In this document: positions 30,889 to 41,429 of the stretch, piece by piece
How positions within the stretch are numbered: position 1 is the first letter of the stretch
How the letters are laid out: each line of letters starts with the position of its first letter
Made by a program: the position numbers and the translations under genes
DNA from: Hyaloraphidium curvatum
Taxonomy: Eukaryota > Monoblepharomycota > Hyaloraphidiomycetes > Hyaloraphidiales > Hyaloraphidiaceae
Assembly: GCA_025558095.1 (NCBI GenBank)
Contig: JAIVFI010000016.1
Location: forward strand, 186,001-250,000
DNA: 64,000 bases
Reading direction: 5' to 3'
The notes under the pieces: model-generated
The model's database searches: none
What the model saw: the letters and a program-made list of their open reading frames with translations, nothing else
Told to the model about the DNA's origin: nothing

Positions 30889-32136
30889 TCACTTCCCCTT
30901 GGGCGTCTCATCGGGGTGATAGACGAGCTTGACGCCCGAGACCATGTCCTCCTGCAGAAGCTTGAGCCCCTCGAGCACGCCGGCGAGCCCGCCGGGGACG
31001 AGCTTGACCGCGTTGGCCTTGAACTTGCCATTTTCCAGCCAGTCGCCCATGATCCGGAACCACTTTTCCGCAAACTCCCCGTCTGCCCGTCCAAGTCAGC
31101 CGAGGCGGGCGGAGCGGCGGACGCGCGGCAGCCCACCCTTGGCCTTGTCGTGCGCCGTCCCGACCATCGTCCTGTCGATCGCCACGTTCTTGGGCATCCC
31201 CGCCGCCTCGGGCTCCGTCTCCTCCTTCGTCGGGAGCACCGTCGTGAGCCTCCCCCCCTCGGGCTGCAGCGCCTCCGCGAGCTGCAGCGTGGTCGTCGAC
31301 CCCCCGCTCTTGGCGCTGATCGCGTCGTACGCGTGCCGGAAGGCGACACCCTCTGCCGCCGCCATCGCCGCCTTGAGATCCGCGACCGCGGAATCCTTCC
31401 CCCTGTAGTCCACCACGGCGTCGCTCCCGAGCTCCTTGGCCAGCGCCGCGCTGCCCCCCGCGACGCCGACCACGTACAGCCCGGCGATCTTGGCCAGCTG
31501 CACCGCGAACGCCCCGACGCTGGAGGAGGCGCCCCAGATCAGGACGCCCTTGCCCTTGGCGTCCGCGCTGGGGACGCCGTCGGCGGAGGGTTCGGGCAGC
31601 CCGAGGCGGCGGAAGAGCCCGATGGCGGCGGTCATGGCCGCCAGCGGGAGCGTGGCGGCGTCTTCGAACGAGGTCTTGGGGCCGAGCGGGAACACGGTGT
31701 GCGCGGGGCAGAGGGAGTGCGACTGGCGGCGGCGGCGGGGCACGGTGAGCCGGAGCCGGCGCCGGGAACTCGGGAACCGCCCGCCTGGTACGCGCCGTAC
31801 TTGTTGTGCCGGGCCATGTACGTGAACGCCGCCACCTTGTCCCCGGCTTTGAAGCCCCTGACGTCGGAACCGACGGCCTCGACGTGGCCCGCGACGTCGT
31901 TGCCCTCGATCCCCTCGAAGATCTTCCAGTGCGACATCTTCCAGTCCTTTGCACCGGGTTTCAGCATGCGGCATTTCCGATCAATGTCCTAACACGCGAA
32001 CCTTGGGGTTGGACGCGACCGCGACATGGCGGATCAGCACCTCGTCCGCGCCGGGCGCCGGCGGGTACGGCGACTGCGGGTTCTTTTCGAGCGTGGGAGG
32101 CCCGCCAAAGTGCGTGACGACCGCGAGGTCCGTCAT
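30889..32136 (-). CDS. Zinc-type alcohol dehydrogenase / enoyl reductase-like oxidoreductase
   Basis: Four exons (32136-32002, 31946-31770, 31722-31137, 31082-30889) give 363 residues. Splicing joins VASNPK to DWKMSHW and AHDKAK to DGEFAEKWF, both typical of fungal medium-chain dehydrogenases of the ToxD/trans-enoyl reductase type. Visible motifs are GNDVAGHVEAVG, FKAGDKVAAF, CPAHTVFPLGPKTSFEDAATLPLAAMTAAIGLF and the nucleotide-binding LIWGASSSVG. No structural zinc cysteines are seen, so it is probably a quinone/enoyl reductase-like NADPH enzyme. Two donors are unusual (GTTCGC and GTTCCC); the second intron is the less certain one. Confidence 0.84.
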
Positions 32137-32478
32137 CGTTGAGATGGAAGGTGCAACGGGGACGCGGAGCGGGGAACGGCGCGCTGGAGCGGTGGGGAGA
32201 CAGGTTTTGAGATCGGCGACGCGGCACGGTGGCGACAGGTTTCGAGATCCTCTTACGCCCCAAGAAAAGGCTCCGATCATGCATTGAATTAGTGCTGCTC
32301 TTCAGAAGCGAGCCGGAGGCGGCGGCCAAGGCGGCGAGAAGGAGCATAGGAGCATCAAGAGAACCCGATGTCACCGAGCGCCAGAGATTCACGGAATGCC
32401 ATTACAGACAGATAATCCAGCCCCACTCCGCCCATCCACTCGCCCGAGGTCCAATCAGCACCCCTCCAAGTCAGTCAA
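32137..32478. other. Intergenic spacer
   Basis: 342 bp between the oxidoreductase start and the stop of the C2H2 factor. No gene recognised. Confidence 0.4.
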
Positions 32479-33528
32479 TCAGTCCGGCGGCCCCCTCTCC
32501 CCGTTGCGCCGCGCGTGGCTCCGCCAGTGCGCCTTCATGTTGTCGCTCCTCGCGAACCTGCGTGCGCACCCGGCGATGGGGCACGCGTGCGGCTTGAGCG
32601 GGTCGGGGGCGTGGATGTACGAATGCCGCGAGAGGTGCTGCGCGGTCCGGGGCGATCGTTAGCCAAGGAGCGAGGCAGCACACTGCGGCCGACATACCCC
32701 CGAGGAATGGAATGCCGCGCTGCACGTCGGGCACACGTACCGCCGGCCGCTCGAGCCGGAGGGGAGCGGCGGTTTGCGCTTCCGCTGCCTGGGGGGCGAG
32801 TCAGACTCCTCGCTCGCAGCCGCCTCCGGCGCCGGCTCCGATCCCCGACGCGGCGGCGAGGCAGAAAACCCCGCCCCCGCATCCGGCTGCGGCCAGATGC
32901 CGCCCACGAGCCCGCCGAGTCCCTGCAGCCTCGGATCAGGAGGGGAGGAGGAGTACTGCGCCGGCTGAACCGAGACCGGCAGCTGGTAGCCGTGGGCAGG
33001 CGGCCACGGGAACACGATCCGCGGGTTGACGTGCCACCCGGCCGCGTCGTCGCTGCCCGGCGAGCCCGGCGAGTCCCCGGGGGTCGGGAAGGGCGCGAAG
33101 GGGAGGGGAGGGTTGGAGACGTAGCCGTGCTGCAGCCCGTGTGCGGGCGCCCAGTGCGTCCACTGCTGCAATGGCGGCGCATGCGGGCCCCCCGGATGCT
33201 GCGCTGTCAGCGGGAAGGGCGGCAGCGGGGCGTGCGGGGGCAGAGAGGGCAGCGATTGGGGGCGCTCCAGCAGCACCACCGGCAGCGGCGGCACCGGGCG
33301 CCGCACCGGCGACGGCGGGCTGCCGGCGACCACCGCCTGCACCGTCCCCGGGCTGCCCCCCGCGACGCCCGCGAGGATCTGCACCGCGCCGGGCTGGGGG
33401 TACGCGGCGGAGAGGAGCGCGGCGAGCGCGATCTGCCCGTCCGTGGCGGCGTCCGTGGCGGCGCCCGCGGCGGCCCGCGGCGGCGACCCCGCCGGCGACG
33501 AGGGCAGCACCAGCGCGCGGAGGTCCAT
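32479..33528 (-). CDS. Two-finger C2H2 zinc-finger transcription factor
   Basis: Two exons, 33528-32698 and 32637-32479, give 329 residues. The 60-bp intron (GTATGT...GCGCAG) splits the first finger; joining gives CPTCSAAFHSSGHLSRHSYIH, followed by CPIAGCARRFARSDNMKAHWRSH. Both fingers have complete Cys2His2 ligands, and the second has the RSDNMKAH recognition helix seen in Msn2/CreA-like fungal factors, which bind GGGG-type sites. The N-terminus is Pro/Ala-rich and probably an activation or disordered region, with a basic RQRKRK stretch before the fingers that may be a nuclear localisation signal. Confidence 0.86.
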
Positions 33529-34571
33529 GCCGCCCGCCGCGGAGGGAGTGGGACAGGGATGGCGGGCGCCCGCCGGATCACGCGGGCGGCTACCGTTCTG
33601 GACCGGGCGAGGTGGTGTCCTCGTCGCCGTCCGAAGTGCACGCCGTGCATCGCCCGCCCGCCGTGCGTGCGGATGAATAGCAAAGGTAGGTAAATCGCGG
33701 GGCGGACCGGCGGCGGAGGGGCAGCGGGGGCGTTCTACTTCGCGGTGCAAGGACAAGGCCGGATATCCCTCGTGTCCAGCCCGGAGGGGTTCCTTCGTCG
33801 CACGGCCGACCTCCCCGGGGGCTCCGCCTGCCACCGACTTCCGGAACGGCGCTCGCGATTGGTTGCCCTGGCTCGGATCGCATCTCCTTCGGCAGGGCGC
33901 CGCTTGCAGTCCCAGGGATCCCCGCCTAGCTGGCCGCATCATACGCGCCGCGCCGAACCGCCCAAAAGACGACCCAAAACCGGCGCCGAATCCGGGAGAT
34001 AGACTCTGCGTCCGGCTTTACGGTGCATGCAATGCCAAAACCGGCTTCCGAGGCGGTCGCGGGCGACCTGCGGTGTTCCGCTTCGGCCGCCGGCCATCGC
34101 TTGCCACCGCGGCCCGTCCCTGCCAGGGATGCCTGCATCCCTTGCTTGCCGCGGCAAAAGACCATCGCCGGGGGATGAGCCAAAGCCCGAGCCGGCACCG
34201 CTCGTGTATCGGCCACGTCGTTCGGGCCACCCGGGATCATCCGTCGCCGAGGCCCGGCACCACTTCACTAGTAAAGCGCGAATCTGGCCATCTGGGCGCG
34301 GGCGTCCATCCGTGCGAGCTGCTCGCTTCCGGATCCGCCTACTGCATTGGATCTTTCGTTTTGTTTCGCCCCAACGCCGAGAGGCTCTTGTCGCTCATCA
34401 ACTCGTTGTGGTTCTTGATCGAGGGCCGCAGCCTTCAGGCTACCGTTCGCCCAGTGCCGCCCGTTCACGCGTCATCCGAATCGAATGAACTGCCTCGACG
34501 CCGGCTTTTGTTACCGTTCCGGACCGCGTCCGTAGCCAGTCCATTTGCACGTGATCGTCGGAGTCGCGTAA
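33529..34571. other. Long divergent intergenic region
   Basis: About 1040 bp between the C2H2 factor (-) and CHO2 (+). Short open frames are scattered on both strands but none shows a domain or a codon pattern like the neighbours. It should contain both promoters. Confidence 0.4.
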
Positions 34572-37500
34572 ATGGACCCGCCCGGCCGAAGCTCCTCGCT
34601 CGCCCCAAAACTCGAAAACCGCCACGTCACGACCGCCATGGCCTCCCCCGAGGCCGCCGAGCCGGGGGACGCGGCCGTCCCGCCGCTTGCGATGCCGCTC
34701 GGCCGCGCGCTGCGCGACGACGGGCGGCGGTTCGCGGTGCCCGACACGCCGGACCTTCTGGAGCACCTCTTCTCGACGAAGCGAAAGACGCTGCTCGACC
34801 TGCCGATCCTGCTGCCCATCGCCGTTCAGATCGCCGTCTTTATGTTCCTGCGCCCGCCCAAGTGGGCCTTCCTGGCCTCGTTCCTGCTGTGGCGCGCGGC
34901 CTACAATGCAGGCCTCGGGTACATTTTGCACCGCCAGTCGCAGGGCGGCGCCTTCCTCGGCTGGTTCTCCGCCGCCGGCTTCGGCCTCTCCGAAGCGGAG
35001 CTGGCCGCGAGCAAGCTGCCGGCGTGGAAAAAGGCGCTGGTGCTGCTCTTCCGCTCCGAGCTCGAGGAGCACCTGGCCGAGGTGGCCGACGCCAAGAGCG
35101 GCCGGCCGCCGCCGCCGGTGGACGACCTGTCGCCCGAGTTCAAGGGTTGGATGCTGTTCCGCTTCCTCGTGGACACGGTGCTGCTCAACGACTTTTTCGC
35201 CTACGTGATCATGGCCCTGGCCTACTTCGTCTGGCCGACGTCCTTCTCCCTGGCCGACCTGGGGCGCTACGTCGCGGGCTTCCTGCTAATTTACTTCAAT
35301 GTGTGGGTCAAGCTCGACGCGCACCGCGTGGTCCGGGATTACGCCTGGTACTGGGGAGGTGAGTCTGCCGGCCGCAACCCCCTGCCTCCAAACCTCACCC
35401 TGTGGTCCGCCAGACTTCTTCTTCCTCCCCGCCTCTTCCTCCTCCCTCACCTTCGACGGCGTCTTCGAGCTCGCCCCGCACCCCATGTACTCGATCGGCT
35501 ACCTGGGCTACTACGGCATCTCGCTCATCTCGGGGAGCTACACGGTGCTGTACGCCAGCCTGGCCGCGCACGCGGCGCAGTTTGCGTTCCTTTACTTTGT
35601 CGAGGATCCGCACATCGAGAAGGTGTACGGGTCGGGGGGACGGTACGGGAACCCGTGGGTCGAAAGGCGCCATCATCGCGTGATCCTGCTGACTATCTGG
35701 TTCCTTAACTCCACAGGGGCGAACGCGAGCAGCTCCGCAATTACTTCCGCCGGGACCTCCTCGTCTTCCGCAACCTCGACCCGCTCCGCACAACGGATCT
35801 CCTTACCATCCTCGCCCTCCTCCAAACGGTCACCATCTCCCTCCTCCTCCTCCGCCTCCCAAACCCGGTCCCGTACCTCGCCCTCCAGGCCGTCCTCTGG
35901 CGCCTCCTCTGGACCTGCGGCCTCGGCGCCGTGCTGCGCGCGCAGTCCCGCGACGGCTGGTGGAACCGGTACCACGTCGGCCGCGGCGAGACGGCCGCGC
36001 AGGCCTTCTCGCACTGGAAGTCCTTCTACAACCTCGGCATGGTGCAGACCTACGCGAGCTTCTGGGCGCTGGCGTGGGGGTGCTACCGCCTGCCCGCGTG
36101 GGGGGAGCTGGGGGGGGCGACGCTGCTGAGGCACACGGTGGGGGGGCTGCTGGTGCTGCTGCACGTGTGGGCGGCGGCGGCGATACACGAGGCGCTGGGC
36201 GATTTCGGGTGGTTCTACGGGGATTTCTTCCTGCCGCAGAAGACGGGGCTCAAGTGGGGTGGGATCTACAGGTTCCTCAACAGTGGGTTGCGCGCCGAAC
36301 CAGTGACGGCATTGTGCTGACCCTTGCTCTTCTGCCATGTTCGTCAACCCACAGACCCCGAAAAGGTCCTCGGCCACGCCTCCTTCTACGCCGCCTCGCT
36401 GCTCACCCTTTCGCCGACCGTCTTCGCCGTCTCGCTCCTCTCCCACGGCCTTTCGATCCTCTTCCTGGAGCTCGTCGAGCGCCCGCACATGGCCAAGGTC
36501 TACGGCACCGACCAGCTGCGCCGCAAGGGCGGCGTCGAAAAGGTCATCCTCGGGCAGGTCAAGGAGACGCTGGACAACAGCCCGCCGTTCGTGCGCGAGA
36601 TCGTGGAAAAGGTCGGCGAGGCAGTCGACGCCGCGGCCGAGGCAGTCGACCGCGCCGGAAAGGAGGTGTTTGGCGACACCGAGGCGCGGAGGCTGCTGCT
36701 GGACGCCGTGCCCGGGCTCAGGAGGCTCGTGGAGCGTCGCGCGGACCGGTCCGGGCTGCGCAGGCGCAGGCGCCGCCACGCGGATGGCGACGAGTCGGAC
36801 GGCTCGACGGCGGCCAACTCGCCCTCGCCTTCGGACACGCCTTACCCGCGCTCCCCTTCCCCCTTCACGTCCGAAGCCGCCCGCGCGGTCTCGGCGCGCA
36901 CCTTCGCCGGCCTCGCAGAGCTGCTCCCCGCCCGCCTCGTCGCCGAGGTCCTCCCGCCCGATCTCGCCGGCGCCTTCCTCCCCGACGCGGCGCTGCTCCC
37001 CAAGGACCTCGACCCGTCGCTCTACTCGGTGACCGTCGAGGCGCATAACGGCAAAGTGCGTTGGGGCGAGCCCATCCGCGTCCGGTTCCGGTGCCCGCCC
37101 ACCGCCTCGCGCCGCGACTGGATCGGGCTGTACCGCGCCGGCGAGAACGCGCGGGCAAAGTGGACCAACCGCCGCTCCCGCGGGCGGTGGTACTGGATCA
37201 CGGGGTCGCACGAGCCCCCCGTGGACCCGCCGGCGGGCAAGTGGCCGCTCGAGCAGGAGGGCGAGGCGTGCGTCGGGGAGGTGGTGTTCGAGGGGCCGAG
37301 GTCGGCGTGGGTTCCCGGGATGTGGGAGGCGAGGTACCACCACGACGGCGCCTACGGCGTGGTCACGGTGTCGGAGCCGTTCGAGATCGAAGGTGGGATT
37401 CGGCCAGCTCGGAGGCTCGAACCTCAATCTAACCACCTGTTCCGATCATTCAGTTTCCAAGTTCGAAGGCGACACCGCGTCCAGCGAGCAGATCGCCGCG

Positions 37501-37809
37501 CACCTCCTCTCCCTCGCCCGCCCCGCCCTGTTCGTTCCCGCGACGACAGAGCTCACACCTACGACGGAGCTCGTCGACCTCGTCCCCGGGCCGCCCGCCA
37601 AGCCCGAGGACTCGTTCCGCCGCCTCGTCGACGGCATCCGTGGCGCGTTTGGGGTGCAGATCAAGTGGCACGTCGCGGAGCACGCAGGGTCGGTCGGGAA
37701 GCTGGCCGAGGCCGTGGGGGAAGCTCTTCGGGTTTCGTCTGGGCACGGGAACGCGGCCCAGGAACCGGAGGAGGACGACGAGGACGGGGGGAACGGGAAG
37801 GACGACTGA
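34572..37809 (+). CDS. CHO2: Phosphatidylethanolamine N-methyltransferase (class II)
   Basis: Five exons (34572-35358, 35414-35654, 35717-36282, 36355-37392, 37454-37809) give 995 residues; all four junctions restore family sequence. It transfers a methyl group from S-adenosylmethionine to phosphatidylethanolamine, the first step of the methylation route to phosphatidylcholine in the ER. Motifs include [29 protein letters not shown] and a second methyltransferase half with HYVGRGE-like [12 protein letters not shown] and [15 protein letters not shown]. Multiple membrane segments are evident. The long C-terminal region contains WGEPIRVRF and RDWIGLYR, as in yeast Cho2, and ends in an acidic tail. 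An alternative start lies at 34639. Confidence 0.93.
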
Positions 37810-38083
37810 GTGGACTGCTGAGGGTTGCGACGAGGGGTGTTCGTGGCGTAGAGAACCTTACTTGCTGCCGACTGAAAAATGCCATAGAGAACCCATGGAC
37901 TGAATCCGCGCCGTAGAAATTGGAGCAAACGCTCTCTTTTTCAAACTGCTGTAAGTTACGGCAATCCACCTGGCGACTGCAGCTTCGCGAGAACCGAAGA
38001 GCGTGCTTAGGCGTCGGCGGGGCCCATCCTGCAAGGAGTCAGACGTCAGCATTGGAAGGCCAAGCCGTCAACACAGCGCGATC

Positions 38084-38598
38084 CTACTTGAAGATGCAGA
38101 TCTTGTTGCCGTCGAGGTCGCGGAAGTACTGCGAAAAGGCCCGGATCAGATGGAACCCGAAGCGATCCGGAGTTAGTGCCGCTCACGGCGCCGTAGAAGG
38201 CCTGGTCTCCCTCAGGGCCACGGAGCCCGGGGGCGCCCTCGTCCTTGCCGCCGGCCTTGAGCGCCCTCGCGTGGGCCTCGTCGACGCCCTTGCGCGAGTC
38301 GATGCTCAATGCGGGCATGGGGCCGTTGCCGGGGTGGGCGTCGTTCTTGTCGTAGGGCTGCGTGACGAACAGGGTGAGGCCGTCGGCGCCGCCGTAGATC
38401 TGCGTTTGTTTGGTGCGCGTGATGGCGGATAGCGCGCGAATCAGATGAGTCCCCGCACAGCGAACGGTTGGTGGGCACCTTGCCGCGGCCGAGGTCGATC
38501 ACGGCCTTCTGGCCGAGGGGGCCCAAAACCTCATCGTAGAACGCCAATGCCTTAGCGAGGTCGTTGGTACCGATGCAGACGTAGCCGATCTTGACCAT
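38084..38598 (-). CDS. Glyoxalase/bleomycin-resistance (VOC) family protein
   Basis: Three exons (38598-38479, 38399-38187, 38128-38084) give 125 residues, normal for a single VOC module. The two introns are 79 bp (GTGCCC...ACGCAG) and 58 bp (GTGAGC...TCGCAG); joining the last gives FYGAYFRDLDGNKICIF, the standard end of the family. MVKIGYVCIGTNDLAKALAFYDEVL opens the fold, and PYDKNDAHPGNGPMPAL and GGKDEGAPGLRG follow. Such proteins are small metal-dependent lyases, dioxygenases or binding proteins; the substrate is unknown. Confidence 0.87.
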
Positions 38599-39700
38599 TT
38601 CTGGTGCCAAGTGGGTTTCGGGTCGGATACGCACCGGAAGTCGGAGTTCCCGTCGAAATGCAATGGGGGGCAATGCCGAGTGGGATTCGGGTCGGTAAAC
38701 GCAGTGGGGAGTCGGGATTCCGGTCGGAAGGCGGTGGGGGACATCCGGCACGGGAGACGCGCCGGCACGGCACGGAAGGGCTCGTCAGAAGACCGCTCGC
38801 CGGGTCCGACTGCGCTGAGCTATAGACTCACCGGTGAATTTATCGGATTACGGGCGGAACGCGAGGTGCGGGGTGTGGACGGATTGGCGTCGGCTGCTGT
38901 CGAGTGAGGCCGCCGCCGCCACGCGCGGCCCATCTGCCGACAGTCGATCCGCTCTTCGATCGGAACCGCCGGCAGCTGCACGAGCTCCTCGTCGTGCTCA
39001 TGCCATCTGAAGATGCGTATGGATGGAAAGGTTCCGAGGCCTTTGCCGGCCCCTCAATGCAAGCCGCCTCCGGCCGAAACCGTCGCGGCAGTGGGCGGCC
39101 ATGGGGGCCTCCACATCTCGAGGCTTCGTCAAGAAGTCCATGGCCCTGCATCTTCCAATGCAATGGATCGCGACGTGGTTGCTGTTTGGCGATCGAGGCA
39201 GGGTCGATGGCACCTTCGGTAGGGTCTGGCCGGTCGAGGCATGTTGAAAGCCGAGCCATCAAGAGCGAATCTGTCTTCCTCCTTCGCGGCAGCCATGGCC
39301 TTTCTTTGTCGTGTCGGGCGACATCTTTAGTTCTGGACAACCGCAGCTTGTTCAGTCAGGGGTTCGATTGGCGTCGGTTTCCGGGCGCGGAATCAAGACG
39401 GGCCGGGCGCCGTGCTAAAGTACGTGCTCTCGCGCCGCCAAGCAGAGCCCGGGAATCTCGAATCCACCGCATGCATCCACTAGAACCTCCCGGCAAGTCC
39501 TTTTGTGCAGCGCGAGACGTTGTTGCCACACTCCCTGACTCGCGGTCCCCGCCTCGCCGCGGCCGCCGCCCAACGCCAAACACCGCCGCCGCCGAAGCGC
39601 CCACGCCCCGACCAAGACCGCCACATCCTCGGCCGCCAAACAACGCCGCCGCCAAAGCGAAGGCACGCCCGACCGAAACCGCAACATCCTCGGCAGCGCA
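38599..39700. other. Divergent intergenic region with repeats
   Basis: About 1100 bp between the VOC gene (-) and the beta-lactamase-like gene (+). It contains loosely repeated GGGTCGG/GGATTCGGG words at 38615-38745 and a clear 60-bp tandem repeat at 39576-39696. No gene was accepted. Confidence 0.45.
39576..39696 (+). repeat. Two-copy 60-bp tandem repeat
   Basis: Two imperfect copies (39576-39635 and 39636-39696), each beginning CCAAACAMCGCCGCCGCC and ending ACATCCTCGGC, sit directly upstream of the beta-lactamase-like start codon. Confidence 0.75.
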
Positions 39701-41245
39701 ATGCAGGCCGCCATCGATTCCCTCCTCGCCTCGGCAGTCGGAGACGGCACCGCCCCGCACGTCGCCGCCGCCGCGTCGGTCGGCGGCAAGACGGTGTATT
39801 CCGGGTCGGCCGGAGGCGTTTCGGACAAAGCCAGCTGGCGGATCATGAGCATGACAAAGATGATCACCTCAGTGGCTCTTCTGCAGCTGGTTGAGCAGGG
39901 GAAAGTTTCGGTGTGTTCCTCTTTTGTCTCCCTAAGTGTCCCCCTGAATGCTGAACCCTCTCGTCCCTTGTTCGCCCCCGTGGCGGTCTTCCGTCACCGA
40001 ATGCCCGATCTGTCTCCCGGCCCGTCTCCCCGGGAAATGCCGGACCCTCCCGTCCCTTGTTCGCCCCCGTGGCGGTCTTCCGCCACCGAATGCCCGATTT
40101 GCGTACTGTCGGGACCCCACCCCGCGGCAGATCGACGACCCCGTGACCAAGCACCTGCCCGAGCTCGCGCCGCTCAAGGTCGCCTCCTTCCCCGCTGAGG
40201 GCGCCCCCACCTTCTCCGAAGCCTCACGTCCCCCGACCATCCGCGAGCTGGCCACCCATACCGCGGGCTACTCGTACTGCTTCTTCGATCCCAACGCCGC
40301 CAAGGCGTTCGAGGCGCTGGGGCTGGCGCCGGAGCTGGCCAACGCGAAAAAGAGCTTCATCGAGTCGCCGCTGATGTTCGAGCCAGGGAGCAAGTGGTGG
40401 TATGGGACGAATATCGATACGCTCGGTTTCGTTGTCGAGAAGGTCTCGGGGAAGGACCTGGGGACCTACATGAAGGACCACATCTTTGGTGGGCCTCAGC
40501 GCGCCCTCCGGACCGCGATCTCACACCTCACCAATCGCCACCTTCCTCTCTATGTTTAGACGTGCTCGGGATGCACGAGACCTCCATGGAGGTCGCTCCC
40601 GAGGGCGACCCTCGCCACGTGCCCGTGCACCTCCGCTCCCCCGACTCGGACGCGCTGTCGCCGCTGCCGCTGCCCGTGCCGCCCACCAAGGACTTGTGGG
40701 TTCCTGTTGCGCGGTGTTGTCCCCCGATCGCGGGGAAGGCTTACGTTCGCGAACCAATCAGCGACATGGGCGGCGGCGGCCTGTCTTCCACGCCGGCGGA
40801 CTATCTCAAGTTCCTGCACGACGTGATCTCCCCCAACCCGAAGCTCCTTCAGCGCTCTACGATCGAGCAGCATGTGTTCAAGTCGCACCTCAAAGAGGGG
40901 CATGAGGTGACCGTGCTCCCCGCCGCCTACCCGTACGTCGACGCCAGGTCGTTCATTCCGGGCAAGGACATCGGGCACTCCCTCGCGTGCGCAGTGAGCG
41001 GCGAGTCTGTGCCGGGTATGAGGAGCAAGGGGTCGCTCGCATGGGCGGGGCTGCTCAACAGGTTGGTCATCCGGCCGGGCCGCCGCGCATCCGGGGTGCT
41101 GACGCGTTCGGATCCAAGCTACTTCTTTGCCGATCCCGAGAAGGACGTGTGCGGGGTGATCTGCACCCAGATCCTGCCGTTTGCGGACAAGAAGGTGGTG
41201 CCGCTTTTCGAAAAGTTCGAGAAGGCGGTGTACGCGCACGTGTAA
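39701..41245 (+). CDS. Class C beta-lactamase-like serine hydrolase
   Basis: Four exons (39701-39910, 40131-40488, 40560-41061, 41119-41245) give 398 residues. The family covers AmpC-type beta-lactamases, esterases and transacylases. The nucleophile motif is SMTK, the second motif YGTN (in WWYGTNIDTLG), and KGSLAW occupies the third-motif position. Splicing gives GKVSIDDPVTKHLPEL, DHIFDVLGMHETS and LLNSYFFADPEKDV, all family-typical. The first intron is unusually long (220 bp) and holds an internal duplication; the last is 57 bp and in frame, so it is easily missed. No signal peptide is seen. In fungi these proteins often act as secondary-metabolite esterases or transferases; the substrate is unknown. 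Confidence 0.87.
39962..40101 (+). repeat. Direct repeat inside intron 1
   Basis: A 51-bp segment at 39962-40012 recurs at 40051-40101 with two differences, an 89-bp period. Both copies lie inside the 220-bp first intron of the beta-lactamase-like gene and probably explain its length. Confidence 0.85.
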
Positions 41246-41429
41246 TGCCTGCCGCCTCGTACATCCGTTTCGGGAAGATAGAAAGCTACTTTCGCGGGGT
41301 TCACGGGGCGACCAGCAAATGATGCCGGGAGGATGATGGAGGGAGCAAGGGCACTCGCCGCCTGGACCCGTCTGACCTCCGCTCACCCACCCGTCCTCCT
41401 CCACGGCCCATCGCGCGCCTGCCCCCGCG

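Noticed and set aside
38904-39848. Plus-strand open frame upstream of the beta-lactamase-like gene
   Set aside because: Low-complexity Arg/Pro-rich, overlaps the true first exon in another frame and covers the tandem repeat.
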